Assembly (NCBI GenBank): GCA_030272155.1
Contig: CP126204.1
Span: 3,897,501-3,961,500 of the forward strand
DNA length: 64,000 nucleotides
Source of the DNA: Tetradesmus obliquus
Taxonomy: Eukaryota > Chlorophyta > Chlorophyceae > Sphaeropleales > Scenedesmaceae
Reading direction: 5' to 3'
Positions 1 to 19,293 of the stretch are shown here, one piece after another; within the stretch, counting starts at the first letter, position 1, and every line of letters begins with the position of its first letter. A model generated the notes under the pieces. The model made no database searches and was not told where the DNA came from. It saw only the letters and a program-made list of their open reading frames with translations. The position numbers and the translations under genes are program-made.

Positions 1-283
1 CTGCTGCTGCTGCTGCTGCTGCAGCTGCTGCTGCTGCAGCTGCTGCTGCAGCTGCTGCTGCAGCTGCTGCTGCAGCTGCTGCTGCTGCACTTCAGGCCTG
101 CTGTCCTGGCCCCGTATTCAATAGGCTGCTGCTGCTTCAAGGCTGCTGCTGCTGCTGCTGCTGCATCAATCTGACCCCTCTGAGCTGCTCAAGGCTGCTA
201 CTGCCACCTCATCTATTCCTGCTGTTGCCGCCGAAAACCTTAACCCTAAACCCTGAGCCTGTGCTGCTGCTGCTGCACCTCAG
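1..283 (+). repeat. CTG tracts and echoes of the first visible sulfite oxidase exon
   Basis: CTG/CAGCTG runs fill the first 90 bases. After them, at about 84-110 and 178-208, come two degenerate copies of parts of the exon that begins at 284: the GCCTGCTGTCC start and the GAGCTGCTCAAGGCTGCT stretch. A second short CTG run (262-275) leads into the CACCTCAG acceptor of that exon. The region is intronic and shows the pattern seen throughout the window: CTG tract, acceptor, partial exon copy. Confidence 0.6.
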
Positions 284-6928
<6,645 letters not shown>

Positions 6929-7035
6929 CGGTGCAAGAGCAGCGGCTGAGGCGCGAGGCGTGTACTTTATATGCTGGCAGTTGCAGCAGCAGCAGCAGCA
7001 GCAGTAGTAAGCATCTGGGAGCGGTGGCACTGTGC

Positions 7036-7240
7036 TGCTCAGTGGTGCTGCCTGGCTGCAAGGCCTTCAAGATTGACGATGACAGCCAGCCATGCATCAT
7101 CATCGTCATGTTACCCATCAAGCCATAGCATCAACGCCATCGGCCAGGCGCGCTTGCATGTATGTGGACCTTCCAAAGCCTGGCCTGCAATGCACGGCAC
7201 TACGTGGACATCATGATTGCTGCTTATACTTGGTGACATT
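7036..7240 (+). repeat. 3' echoes of the last sulfite oxidase exon
   Basis: Behind the stop codon, 7057-7092 repeats the GCAAGGCCTTCAA..GAC..GACAGCCAGCC part of the terminal exon, and 7156-7213 repeats the TGTGGACCTTCC..GGCCTGGCCTGCAATGCA..GCACTACGTGGAC part. Both are frame-broken and probably sit in the 3' UTR or beyond. Confidence 0.85.
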
Positions 7241-8160
7241 TGTATTGCTGCCTGGCTGATTTGACTACTGCTACATGTTGCAACTTCCGTCTGCATATGA
7301 TAGACAGCAGTGGGTGCCAGCAAGGTCACGTCGGTTGTGGCTGCATGTACTGCACTGCCTGTGTGCGTGCCGCCTGCCTGTTCTGCATTGCCCGTTTCAT
7401 CAGCAACACTGCCGCCAGCTAAATGGTAGCATGATGATGACTGCCGTCAGCTAAGCGGCTGCCACTGAGTGTGCAAGCCGTAACTCTGTGGTTGCTGTCG
7501 CGCAAGCTTGTTTAAAGTCTATCCAATGTTGATTTGCAACTCAATTGTGCACTTGCACGTGACTGTTGGTTGCAAGTTGAGCCGCCAGGCCAGCAATGCC
7601 ATGGCTGTCACCTTCACATCGAGCTTCTTGTATGCATGCTAAGTGTTTCATTGCTGCATGTGCTTCTGTCCGTCCGTGGCCTTTGTGTGTAATGTGGCAT
7701 GATTTATTTTGTTAGCGCAAGTGCAGCAGGTGCTGCTCCCTGCACGGTTTGCAGGGTCAACGGTGCCAAGTTGCAGTCTGCGTATGACAGCGACTGATTC
7801 TCATGCTTGGTCTACAGCAGCCAAGTCCATTGCAGCAGGTTTGCCTGTGAAATTGGTTCAACCTGCGACATTGCTGACGGTTTGAGCCGCCGAGACAGTT
7901 GCAACAACGGCTTCATCCGTGCCGCACAGCTGCTTCAGGGGCGCGCATGATTGAAACAATTCCCCACTAGCAGTATTGCTGTTTGTGCGATGAGGTCAAG
8001 CAGACACATTGCTGCAAAACGCTCTCACACAAGTCATCTGTAGGGCCTGACACAACAGCTGCGGCAGCCATGGCTGCGCACTGCAAAGCTCCGCTGTTGC
8101 AGCAGTTGTGACTGAATGCTGCACATCCACAGCCCTCCTCAACTGCCAGCAGCAGCTGCA
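7241..8160. other. Convergent intergenic region
   Basis: No gene is recognised between the 3' side of sulfite oxidase (+) and the 3' side of the MFI-like gene (-). A TGTAA occurs near 7688 on the + strand and is a possible but distant poly(A) signal for sulfite oxidase. Weak fragments of the last sulfite oxidase exon (CTGCCTGGCTG near 7249, TGGTTGCAAG near 7568) suggest older echoes. Confidence 0.4.
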
Positions 8161-8506
8161 GCGTCTTTGGCACCAGCGCTTCTGAGCCCAGCGTGACTGC
8201 CATGCTAGCCCAGTGCTGCTTGCCCTGCTTGCGCCGGCCTACAGTGCCAGTTGCGCATGCGCCTGCTGCTGTAGCAGCTGCAGCAGCCACGTTCTGGCAC
8301 CAGCGTCTCAGGAACAGCATGACTGCCATGCTGGCCCAGTGCTTCTGCCCCCACTACTGCCCAACCACACTGCCAGCTGCTGCTGCTGCAGCCGTGGCAG
8401 CTGCAGCCGCTCACTCTCCGGCACCAGCGCCAAAGAGACCATCGTGACTGCTGTTGCGGCCCAATCCTGCTGCCCCCGCTTGTGCAGACTTACATTGCCA
8501 ACTGGG

Positions 8507-8538
<32 letters not shown>

Positions 8539-8756
8539 AGCTGGAGCAGTTGCAGCAGCTCACTTTCTGGCACTAGCGCCTCAGAACCCAGCGTGACTGC
8601 CATGGTGGCCCAGAGCTGCTGGCCCGGCTCCCACTCTCACTGCCAGCAGCTGCTGCTGCTGCTGCTGCTGCAGCCGCAGCCGCTGCAGCCTTTTACTCTC
8701 CTGCACCGCTGTTGCAACAAACATGCCTGCCTGCTGCTGCGTGTCTGCATCTCCCA
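8161..8756 (-). repeat. Echoes of the terminal exon of the MFI-like gene
   Basis: The + strand motif GGCACCAGCGCCTC..GAGCCCAGCGTGACTGCCATG..GGCCCAGTGCTG recurs near 8168, 8297, 8420 and 8567, and once inside the coding exon at 8822-8876, separated by CTG-rich spacers. On the minus strand it encodes the QHWASTAVTLGSEALVP portion near the C-terminus. All extra copies lie downstream of that exon in the gene's direction. Confidence 0.88.
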
Positions 8757-9211
8757 TCAAACTGCTAGCTGCTGCTGCTGCTGTTGCTGCTGCAGCTGCA
8801 GCAGCTGCAGCCGCTCACTCCCCGGCACAAGCGCCTCAGAGCCCAGCGTGACTGCCGTGCTGGCCCAGTGCTGCTGGTAGCTGTCAAAGTCCAGCCGCTG
8901 ACTCCACGCCAAGATACCAGCATCCAAACCTAATGCCACAAGCTCATCTACATCCCAGTCAGCATCATCCGCTGCTGCTGCTGCTGCTGCAGCCACACTG
9001 CTGCTTACTGCTACAGCGCCTCTGCCATTGCTGCTGCCGCCTGCAGTGGATGCGGGTCCATCCAGCAGCTGCTGCTCCAGCAGCTGCAGCACCTGCTCTT
9101 CTTCAGTGCTGCTAAGCCTCCGGCCCTCTGCTGCCCTGCCCTGCAAACCACCAGCGCCTGCTGCACCGGTTGCAGTCTGCAATCCTGCAGCTCCGCTGTC
9201 TGGTGCGTCAC

Positions 9212-9272
<61 letters not shown>

Positions 9273-10503
9273 CTGCATGCCAGTGCGGTACATCTTGAGC
9301 AGCCACTGCCGCCGCCGCTGCTTCAGCCGCCGTGCACACTCCTCCCTGCAGGCATAAGGAACATCTTGAGTAAGGTCCAGGAGGTGCATCCCATGTGCGT
9401 TGTCAGCATGTATCTGCAATGCAGGCTGCTGCATCAAGTCAGTGGGCTGCTGTTTTGACATCAAGCTCCAAAACAGCATGCTGCACCACTGCCCCACAGC
9501 TCATCAGCCCCTGCAGCTGCTGCCTGTTGCTCTCCACAGCACCTTTGTTTCCACCAGCCAACCCACCTCCTGACAGTAGGGCTGTAGTGGTATACAGGAC
9601 CCTCCCAGCTGCTGCTGCTGCTGGTGCTGCTGGTTCCCCCCTCATCCTCTTCACTGCTGCTGCTGGCCTCACTGCCACCTTGCTGCTGCTTCTGCTGCTG
9701 TACGTCGCTGCTGCTCTCATGAACCTGCTGCTTTCTATTCTTCCGTCTACGCCTTCTAACCCTGCTGCTGCTTCTGTTGTGCTGCATGACTGCTGCTGCT
9801 GGCAGTGCTGCCTGGTGCTCCTGATCCAGCAGCAGCCGCTCTGCCACTGGCCGCCAGTCGTTCCTATCATCCCGCCTGTACCACCCTTTTGTGCTGCGGT
9901 AGCCAATGCTGCCATCAGGCTTGAGGTACTCCCTGCAACAGTGAAGGCAGCAGCAGCAGCAAACATGTGCTGTTGCACTGTCTAGCACAATCGCTCATCG
10001 CATTATGTGCTGCGGTAGCCAATGCTGCCATCCGGCTTCAGGTACTCCCTGCAGATGGGTTTAGGGTGTGTTGTTGAGCTAGTATGACAATTGCTGAAGC
10101 ATGGCATGATGTTGCTGTTTGTTGAGACAGGCAAGGCCACATTGTAAGGTTCAATGAGCTGTCAACACAAGTGTACAGCGTGCAGCCGGCAACGCACACC
10201 AGCAGCAGAGCTTGCGCATCCTGTGGCTGCTGCAGTGCTGTGTGGCATGCGGCATTCAATCCAATCACACAGCATTGATGTTGCTGCGTTCTGCTGGGAA
10301 GTACAAAAATAAATGCAAGTGGCTGCAAAGCGCACCTGAGCCGTGCTGGCAGCTCAAACTCCTCGAACTGCTGCTTGTGCTGCTGCTTCTGCTTGCTGCT
10401 GCTTGCACCAGCTGCGGCTTCAGGCTTGTTGTGGAGCGCTGCTGGGCTGTGTGCTGCATCACCCTCCGCAGCATAGTTGCGAGGCCCAAAGGCACCAATG
10501 TCT

Positions 10504-10577
<74 letters not shown>

Positions 10578-11682
10578 GTTAGCCAAATGCTTGGACATCA
10601 CAACACCAGTGAGTGCAGCATCTGGACGTTGCCAGGAATCTGCTGTTCAAGTTGAGCGCACGACTGCATCTTACGAGCCCTCAACTGCGGGGTTTGAGAA
10701 GCACGCCAATGGGCGCTGCAGAGCCCTACTGTGCTGTGAACGCCGACAGCTGCTGCCCTGCCTGCTGCCGACCTGTTGCAATGTGCGCACCTGTGACTGG
10801 CCTGTGTGTGAAGATCTTGTAGAAGACCAGGGGCGGGAAGCTGGAGCCTCCCAGCCTGAAGCGCACCACCAGCCCGGCAGCGGCATCCACCAGCGCTGCC
10901 TCGCAGGCGTTGATGCAGCGCAGCATAGCGCGCGGGTCACCTGTTGGGGTGCGACAAAGTGGCAGGATGGCGGCAAGTGGTTGGATAGGAAGTCGGCGTG
11001 ATGAATGGTGGTGAGTAGTGGCAGGACCAGGATGCGCTGAAGTTTGGCGCTGCGCCGCCTGTGCAACTTCCGCCCAAGCAGCTGGCACAACTGATGCAAG
11101 CTACAGTCCAATAACAGAAGCAGATGCGTGTATTGTCCTTACCAGCCTCCCTAAAGCGTATGAGGTCCTTGTAGTAGCGGAAGATGCGTTTGTTGGTGAA
11201 GCGTCGCCACGCGTCCTGAATTGCGCGCGCTGCACGATTTAAGCACGCAGCAGTGCGCTGAGCTGCTGCTTCCGCCTGCTGTTGTTGCCACTCGGCGTTT
11301 TTCTGCATGGGGGTGGGCGGTTGGCAAGCAGCAGCAGCAAGCGGCTTGCAGGAAAGGTGTAGCTAGCACTGCTACAAGTATGCTGGGCATCACGGGCATC
11401 ACGATCTGCTGGTGTGCCATAATACCACCATATACCGAGTCAGTGCTCATCTTGATTGCAGTGTCGAAGGATTTACTCATGTCTCTTCCCACGCACGAAG
11501 ACGACACACTTGTCTGTGCATGCAAGCCATACCTGCCGTGCTGCCTTTGCCCTGCAAATCCAGCCCCTATAATAGCGCTGGATGGTAGTGGCCGAAAAGT
11601 TTCTATAATCTTCCAATGCTTGCAGCTCGACTGCATAGGAGTCCAGAGCAAGCCGCGGAGAGGAGCATGTACGCTGCTGCAT
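8757..11682 (-). CDS. C11orf65/MFI-family IQ-motif protein
   Basis: Six exons on the minus strand: 11682-11533, 11302-11143, 10940-10791, 10501-10336, 9932-9567 and 9345-8757. All are in phase and give 526 residues. The match to the vertebrate C11orf65 (mitochondrial fission regulator MFI) family runs along the whole protein: an IQ motif in ARAIQDAWRRFTNKRIFRYY; AALVDAAAGLVVRFRLGG followed by FPPLVFYKIFTHRPV; FGPRNYA; GWYRRDDRNDWRPV; a basic RLKQRRRQWLLKMYR; and a C-terminal DWDVDELVALG..LDFDSYQQHW. An additional N-terminal IQ motif (IQRYYRGWICRAKAAR) is present. Relative to the ~313-residue human protein it is enlarged by Ala, Ser and Gln runs. IQ motifs bind calmodulin-like proteins; the cellular role in algae is unknown to me. 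The first Met after an upstream in-frame stop was taken as the start. Confidence 0.87.
9987..10058 (-). repeat. 5' echo of MFI-like exon 9932-9567
   Basis: On the minus strand the acceptor CTGCAG and about 45 bases of the exon start (EYLKPDGSIGY) recur about 110 bases upstream of the real exon and then break off. Confidence 0.9.
10502..10578 (-). repeat. (CTG)~24 (sense strand) ending at a 3' splice site
   Basis: The + strand shows CAG repeats, so the transcript of the minus-strand MFI-like gene carries CUG repeats ending in CTGCAG, which is the acceptor of exon 10501-10336. This is the same orientation relative to transcription as in the + strand genes. Confidence 0.95.
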
Positions 11683-12327
11683 CGTGTCTTCAGCAAACTG
11701 TGTCCTGCTGCTGTAGGCATAGCCTTGGCGCCGCAGCAGGGCTTTGCGCTTATGTCAACTTATCGTGCGACCACTGCTTTGAGTTTGCTTTACATCTTGC
11801 TTGAACGCGTGACAGGTACAGGCCTTGGGCGTGTGCTTTGCTGCTGTCTGCTTCTGCTGATGTCTACCGGATGGTATGTTTGAAAGAAATGGGTGTCTGA
11901 CCAGCTACATAAACAAGGCAAATTCATTTCAAAACCGTTTTGTAGCTTGTTCTGATTTTAGACCTCGAAAATCAGGGAACAAAGAGATCGTTTGTCACAT
12001 CAGGTCAATTAGGGTTTCGCTCCGATACACACGATGAAACAGCTTCGTGATGCACCAGCAACGTACTTTGTAGCTGGAAAACCTGCCTCAAGCTCGTTGC
12101 CGCCCTCTGCTCTGCTCTGCCACAGCAGTAGTCATGGAAACCTGCTGTATCTGCTGATGTAACGATGCCATGTTGGCGTGAGCAATTATTAACAAAGGAA
12201 TGCAGCTGAGGATGCTTTTGAAATCATGTTCAAGGTAGCAAACAGCGCTCAAGAGCACGGTGACTGGCAACTGATCCCAAACAGTCGCTGCACTCAGGCA
12301 GTGACTGCCTCATCATGTAGCTGACAC
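11683..12327. promoter_or_regulatory. Shared upstream region of a divergent gene pair
   Basis: About 645 bases separate the start of the MFI-like gene (-) from the first plausible start of the TSNAXIP1-like gene (+). It is poorer in CTG repeats and more AT-rich (around 11880-12060) than its surroundings, as expected of a bidirectional promoter. No specific core element was identified. Confidence 0.35.
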
Positions 12328-14419
12328 GTGCCCACTCGTGGTCTGCAGCTATCTTTGCTCCAAGCTGCCAGTGGCAAGCAGCAGCAACAGCAGTGTCAAA
12401 TCTCTGATAAATATCAAAGGTGCGTGTTCAGCTCTAGGGGTCAACACCCCAACATGTTCCAGCGGCCTGCTTCATGCGCAAAGAACAGCAGAAAGCGCAC
12501 AGCAGCAAACATAGCTCTCCAACAATTCTGGTCCTTTAATCTGTTGTGCCACAGGTCAACAAGACAACAGGCAACAGGCGGCCAACTACAACAGCAGCAG
12601 CAGCAGGAACCAGCTTCACTCCTGTCAACTGCCCTACAGCCGCGCAGCTGGTCACTGCAGGCAGCAGCAGTAACCGACAACCTTGGCTGCGATGCCGCCA
12701 GATTCAAGAGCCTTGCAGTCTATGCAGAAGTCAAACTAGCAGAGGCTCTTGAAAAAGCAGCAAAGGCGTTGCCAGATGCTGTTGATGAAGATGGCGAGCT
12801 ACTACCAAACAGCCTCAAGACAGCAGTCTGCTGCCAGGTTGGTGCAACATCAAATTCAGCACACACTGTCAGTTTTTTTGACAATGCCGACACCACTTGT
12901 AGCGGTGGCAGGTGTAGCAGAAGGTTTGCGTATGGCTCTGCGCTATCTGAACCATTGCAATGGATGTAATTGCAGCCATGTTTCTGCCGCCGCTGGCATT
13001 GCCGCATGACCACTAGTACTCCTGGATGACTTTGCCTAATCCTGCGTCAGTTGTCCTGCAAGCAACGCTGCTGACACCCTTTCACCCTCAACCTCACTGC
13101 AGTTGCTTGGGGAACTGGCTGAGCTGTGTGGCCCCTTCAGCAGCACACTGCTCAGGCTGCGGGATGAGCTGCTGCCTGCAGTGTACAGCAGCTACGCAGC
13201 AACGCAGACAGGCACTATCCTGGCCTTTGACCAGATGCCCTGGTGGGTTGACCACAGCTCTAGGACATATTCCTTTGATGCCTCGCATGCGCGTGTGTTG
13301 TATGCAGCTTTCCTGCAAGCGGGTCTGGTGCCTGGGCGATGCAGCTGCCATCAACCATGATGACGCCTGCTTGTTTAGAGGTGTTCTGCTCTGAAGACAG
13401 TTCCGGCTACCATCTTTCAAGCAGCAAATTACACCTCCAGGGTTGCCAGCCCATGACACGCTGCTGCCATGTTCACGCATGTGTTGGCAGGTTTGCAGTA
13501 GCGGGGCAGCTGCAGGAGCAGAACCATGCGCTGCTGCAGCAGCAGGAGGCTATCAAGGCAGAACTGGGCAGGCACCAGGTGAGCTTGTATGTTTCTGAAG
13601 TGCCAGCTGATTGTGCACTCTTACAGCATCAAACATTTTCCAGGATCCAACAAAGAACCACATTATCTGCATCACAGCACTCATTGTGGCGACCATTGAG
13701 ATCGCACATGTTACAATGCCGGCTGTGCATGCTGCTGCGTGCTGTTGCGTGCTGTGTCGTGCAGGCACAGATGGTGGCAGTGGAGCAGCAGCTGCTGGCC
13801 TTCAAGGCAGCCATGGATGCAGGAGAGGCAGCCGCCAGCAAGCTGCAGGTGAAACACAGCTGCGCGGCAAGCTCGCGATTCAGCTATAAATTTGGAGAAG
13901 TCAACTGTGCATGTGACGTGGGCGGCAAGAGGATTGTGGCATTTCACTTTCAAAGACACTGCAACTGTCCCTGTCCTGCAAATGAATGTGGATGCTGCGC
14001 AAACAGGGGAAAAGCTTTTTGGCTACACGCTTTTCATGCTTAGTGTCACTGAACGAATGCAGGTCGCCAACGCGGGCCTGATTGCTGCGCGTGACTCGGC
14101 ACTTGAGGAGGCTGCTGCTGCTGCCGATGAAACAAAGCGGCTGGCTGCTGAGGTGGCGCGCCTGAAGGATGAGCTGGCGGAGTCACAGGAGCAGCTCAGC
14201 AACGCAAAGGTAAAACTGACATGTGACACCTGCTGTGACTGTATTCTGGTAGAATGTGCACGTGTACTTGGTGTGCTTTCAACTCCTCATGCAGCCATGT
14301 CGGGCCTGGCTGCAAGCATGCTGTTGGGCTTCTGTATCGCCTAGATGTTTGACTGAGGCTCTGCTGAAATGCCTGCATACAGCGTGCCTGCTGCTTGCCT
14401 TGCTGTTTACCTTGCTTGC

Positions 14420-14466
<47 letters not shown>

Positions 14467-16275
14467 TGTTGCTGCTGCCACTGCTGCAGGAGGTTGCTGC
14501 TCAGGACATGGAGCAGTGGCAGGGCCAGCTGGAGGCCTTCAAGAAGCAGCTGCACGTGGAGAAGCAGCAGGGCGAGGCGGCGGTGGAGCTGGCGGCAGCA
14601 AGGCTGACGATTGCAGAGGGCCAGGAGCTGGAGGCACGCTGCCAGGAGGTGAGGCGGGACACTATAACTAGTGCATATGAATGCCCCCTTTTTTGTGGGC
14701 TAAATACTGCGGGGCCGGCGGCAGCCAGGCTGACAATTGCAAAGGGCCAGGAGCTGGAGGCACGCTGCCAGGAGGTGAGGCGGGACACTAGGGGAAGCAA
14801 GTATGCATGCAACATAGTTGTTTGTCAACAGCTGTGGAGCTGGCAGCAGCAAGGCTGACGATTGCAGAGGGCCAGGAGCTGGAGGCATGCTGTCAGGAGG
14901 TGAGCCGGGTGGCGTGGTTAACGCAACAATATGGTGAGCTGTAGATGTATGAAGTTGGCGGTAGCTTGCCAGTGCTGGCTGAGGCAAGCTTGTCACATAG
15001 CGCCCGCAGCGTCTGTCCACACCATGTATATCACAGCTGGCAGGAGTTGTAACTTTCCAGGCAAGAGCTTGTAGTCTTCTGCATGCATCGTGCCGATTGT
15101 ATGAGTGTCTGTTAGATTACTTGTGACTGAACGCATGCCATGTGCATGGTTTGTGTCCTGCAGGCTGAGAGGCGGCTGGAGGAGGCAGAGCAGCAGCTAG
15201 CAGCATTGGCAGCAGCCAGCAGCAGCACAGAGCTTCAGCAGCAGCAGCAGCTCACGCCCAAACCGACCGAGTGGAGTGACGCACAAGCGCTGGCAGAAAA
15301 GTGCAAGGTGAGTGCGGCGTATTCACCCATGCCTGGTGCAGCAAGTGCTGCAGAGTGCACTCTTCAGTGTTGTAGCAAGGGCTTGGGGCACTACAGTGCA
15401 GTCATAAACGGTGCTGTCGTCCTATCTTCAGCTTGCACAGGCTGCGCTTTCTTACCATCTCTCTGTTGTGTTACCTGCGCTGCTGCAGTGCCCCATCGCT
15501 CAACAGGCCACTTCTGAGACAGTCAGGCAGCTGCTGCAGCAGCACGCAGCCACAGTGTCAGCCATGAAGCGGCAGCTGCAGCTCCTGCAAGCTGCCTGCC
15601 TGCCAGACCCTGCCCCACAGCCCTGGCGTTTGAACGTTCGAACAGAAGCCTCCTCCTACTTCATAACAGAGGGTGCACTGAACCCCAGTGATGAGGGTTC
15701 AGGCCTGTCAAACCCCAGCAAGCCTAAAACCTTTGCTGAACCGCTGGGTTTAGGGCCGTCTGTGCCAAGGTTTTTGAGGCGGGATGAGTCGGTTGAGCTG
15801 GCAGAGGTTAGGCTGCGGGAGCTGCTGCAGCAGGTCAGCAGCATCTGGCAGGGCAAGGCAGCGCATGAGGCGCTGCACGGGCCCTGCCACTTGCAGGAGT
15901 ATGTGTACCACCGCTGCATGGAAGCAGCTTCTGCTGCTGCTTCTGCAGCTATGCCGCAACACGTGACTGTCAGGGATGGGCGTGGTCTTGAGGGTAGCAG
16001 CAGCCAGGAAACAGCCCAGCTCCACCACAGCTCTAACACAGACAAGCCAGCAGAGGCTGCTGCGGCAGCAACAACAACAGCAGCGGCAGCGGCAGCAGCA
16101 GGCTACCAGCTGTATCATGCGCTGAGTCAGCATAGACAGGCCAGCGTGGCAGTTGACACCATGTGGCAGGTGCTGACTGGGCAGCTGCCTGAGACAGTGC
16201 TGCTGGAGCAGCAGCGGCAGCTGCAGCAGCTCCTGGCCGTGATGGAGGAGCTGCAGCATGCTGCTGCTGCTACTG

Positions 16276-16319
<44 letters not shown>

Positions 16320-17633
16320 GCTGAGGGAGGCGTGGGCAGTGCCGGAACAGCTGCTGCTGAGGGTGAAGGTGTGGAAGCAACCGCACGCTTGGGTGCAGCA
16401 GGTACGATATGTTTCCCTATAGGAAGAGCTTGCATGACGCAGCAAATATTGCTTCTGCTATGTAAGGCGCAGTGTGCAGATGGCAGACTGTGACGCTGCT
16501 CTTGACCATGCATGGCACACGCCTTTTGTGTGGCATGGTTGAGGGGCAGGAGGAGGGCCTGCGGTTGACGCACACATCAACAGCATTTTAGTTGCGGTAT
16601 CATGCATGTAGATGATTGTATTCTGTATCTGCTCTTCGCAGGTCTGCGCATGTCAGACATGCAGGCAGCGCTGCGGCTGCTGTATCCCCTCAAGTCACAG
16701 CAGCAGCTGGCAGAGTTTGCTGCCTGCCTGGAAGCAGCGTGTGCTAGCAGCAGCGCTGGCGCAAGCAGCACACTAAGTACTGGCCCTGGGGGCAGCCTGA
16801 TACAAGCTGAAGCTCTGGCATCAGTTGTGCAAGCAGCGCAGCAAGCAGCTGCGAGCGTAGCATGCAGCATTGTGCAGCAGCAAGCAGGAGCACCTGAGCA
16901 TTCAGCAGCAGCAGCAGCTGTTGTTGAGTGTATACTGCGGCAGCACTTGCAGGACGTGCTGTCTCAAACGCAGCACACAGTGCAGCAGGTACAGCAGCTG
17001 CTGGAGCACCATGCAGTGTCAGCGGCTGCTGTTGATCCAAGACAGTTGCAGCACGACACCGAGCAGCGTTTGCCTGCTGATGAAGGCAAGCTCTGGCACC
17101 AGCTGGAGGCTTTGCTGGCTGCTAACTGCAGCTGCAACGGCAGCGCCAGCAACTGCAGCAGCAGCAGCAAGCCTGGGTTAGGGAGCAGGCAATTATCGAT
17201 GAATGCAAGGCAGCAGCCAGCAGCAGCAGAAACTGTAGCAGAGCTGGGCAGTAGGCTTGGTAGGGGTGGCAGTGGCCGGTACGGTAGCAGCACAGGCACT
17301 GCTGCAGCAGCAGGGCTGGGAGAGATGCCGCTGGTTGCTGCAGCATCAGCAGGCAGGGCACTGCAAGCTGGCGGCAGCAGCAGCCACAGGTGGAGAGGCG
17401 ACACTGGAGCAGCAGCAGCAGCTGGAGCTTCAGGCCCTGCAAGCAGCTGTCATATATGCAACTGCCGAGTGCATGGTTGGCTGGATGCTGCACAGCGGTG
17501 CAAGGCTAGGAGCAGCAGCAACAGCAGCAGCACGCCAGATGTGCAGCAGCTTGTGTGCTGGCTGCAGCGTGAGTGCCTACTACAGCCTCCCAGCTGCCAG
17601 CAGGATGAAGCAAGTGCGGTGCGTTGGTGCTGA
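12328..17633 (+). CDS. TSNAXIP1-like coiled-coil protein
   Basis: Nine exons in phase: 12328-12837, 13103-13242, 13491-13578, 13765-13848, 14063-14209, 14490-14648, 15164-15307, 15489-16401 and 16642-17633, giving about 1058 residues. An N-terminal helical segment (LCGPFSSTLLRLRDELLPAV, near residue 177) resembles the TSNAXIP1 N-terminal domain. A long coiled coil follows (VARLKDELAESQEQL, QLEAFKKQLHVEK), then GLGPSVPRFLRRDESVELAE (near residue 511) and a later AALRLLYPLKSQQQLAEF segment like the C-terminal part of translin-associated factor X interacting protein 1. Vertebrate TSNAXIP1 is expressed mainly in testis and ciliated cells. The 5' end is uncertain: ATG 12328 keeps an open frame, but an acceptor at 12555 would allow upstream exons instead. 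The last exon encodes low-complexity Ser/Ala/Gln sequence. Confidence 0.68.
14419..14489 (+). repeat. CTG/TTG tract ending at a 3' splice site
   Basis: About 18 CTG units with TTG and CCA interruptions end in CTGCTGCAG, the acceptor of exon 14490-14648 of the TSNAXIP1-like gene. Confidence 0.94.
14704..14905 (+). repeat. Two 3' echoes of exon 14490-14648
   Basis: Two copies (about 14710-14785 and 14830-14905) repeat the exon end (ARLTIAEGQELEARCQE) with its GTGAGG or GTGAGC donor, both downstream of the intact exon. Confidence 0.94.
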
Positions 17634-19232
17634 ACGATTGTGCGACATTGATGTACGTAGTAGGGTGAGCAGGTCTGGGACTTGAGCAATGCCTCTTCAA
17701 GAAGCCCTGAGTCAGGAGTTTGCGCAGCAGACTCGCCAAGTCTGCCAAACTGGGCAGCTGCACTGCAGCCTGGCAGGCCTGCAGGAAGAGGTGGTTGGCC
17801 AGGAACGTTGCTTTCATTAGCACAGCTGCCAGTGCAATGAACAACAGGCAGGCCACAGCTCGTAGTTTGCATGCAGCAACTTTCAGGACTGGTGATGTGT
17901 AGAGACAAAGGCTTGTGGAAGTCAAAGATTCAAGTGTCTGGTTGTTTGACTCCGAGCTTGGAGACAGCTGCACAGTTGCGTGGATCTGCCACCGGTCCAC
18001 GCACCTGCAGCTGTCGGAGCCAGCAGTGTGCGATTTGGACATAATGAAGCAGGTGTTTTTGCCGTGTTGGCTGGTGCCGTGCTGTCATGTGGGGGTAGTG
18101 TATGCTCAGCATCGTTGAGGGCGAGTATCAGACAGCAGCATAGGCCCTTGCAGGCGGCCTGCATAGGCATGCATAGACTGCGCGCGCTGGCAGCACTGTG
18201 TAGCCGGCACTGGCAGCGCTGTGCGAGTTGTTGAACCGTTCAGCAGTTTCAGCCGCATTCATAACATGATGGCATCATGCGTCCGCATTGAGCACCATGT
18301 GGCATGTTCCGTCACGTGACGCAGCCTCCGTGAATGAGTGAGCACTGTGCTTGGTGGCTTACGACTCGCACTATGCAGCATGGCATGGGGAAATCATCAT
18401 CTCCGTACCCTATTGCAGCTTACTTTGCGGCCGCAGCAGCATAACCCCAAAACCCCAGGATGCGGCAGCAGCATGTTCTGCTGTGCTCATTGCAATTGGT
18501 CCTGCCAATTGAAGCTGCCCAGGGCATTTGAATGTGGTGATGGTATCCTATTCTAAAGCGAAACTTACAATGCTGAGCTCAGCTGATGTAGCTGTTGCGC
18601 GTGGACCCTGTTCAAACCCACGGCATCACGTGCGCACGTGCCGGTTGCCTGACGTGTGCCCGGCCACAGTCGCGAGAGTACTGGTGCGCAGCACCCTACC
18701 TGAAAACTTTTGCAATGTGTATTGTGATTATGAAAGATCCTTGATTTCAACTAGCGTGTATCAGCCTGTATCCCAGCTACAAGCAGCAGTTTTGCTTTCG
18801 ATTGCAACCAGAAAGAGCCCGAAACCGCGTTCGCAATCGTAAACATGGCAATCCACTGCAGGATATCAAGTTAGATAGGCTCCAGCGGCAGCAACTGCGG
18901 CGAGTCTCCACTAGGCTGCAAGCAGCAGCAGCAGCAGCAGCAGCAGCAGACCCAGCAGCATCTTGATCACAACTGGTGAGCAGCCTGCAAAGGAGCTCAG
19001 AGCTACAGGTGACAGTGAGAGTGTGCTGTCACAACGAGGCACAACACAACCTCTTATGCTTGCATCATGGTGGGTTGAAAAAATGAGAGACAGCTCAAGT
19101 GCTGTGCACCTGCCTTCAATCCTCATGCTTAGATGTACAGGTATCCGTACTAGTTCTTGCGTAACGCAAATGCACTTGAACTCATGTCTGCTGCGTAGGC
19201 CACACCACAGCACTGTGCTGTCGCTACATAGG

Positions 19233-19270
<38 letters not shown>

Positions 19271-19293
19271 CTAGTAGCGGCATTAGCAGCACT
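17634..19293. other. Intergenic region
   Basis: No gene is recognised. A CAG run (18922-18950) and another (19230-19269) flank the putative 5' leader of the leucine-rich-repeat gene. A 178-codon open frame on the minus strand (17506-18042) overlaps the end of the TSNAXIP1-like gene antisense; no family was recognised for it. Confidence 0.4.

Noticed and set aside
17506-18042. A 178-codon minus-strand frame overlapping the end of the TSNAXIP1-like gene
   Set aside because: It overlaps a confident coding exon in antisense and shows no recognisable motif.
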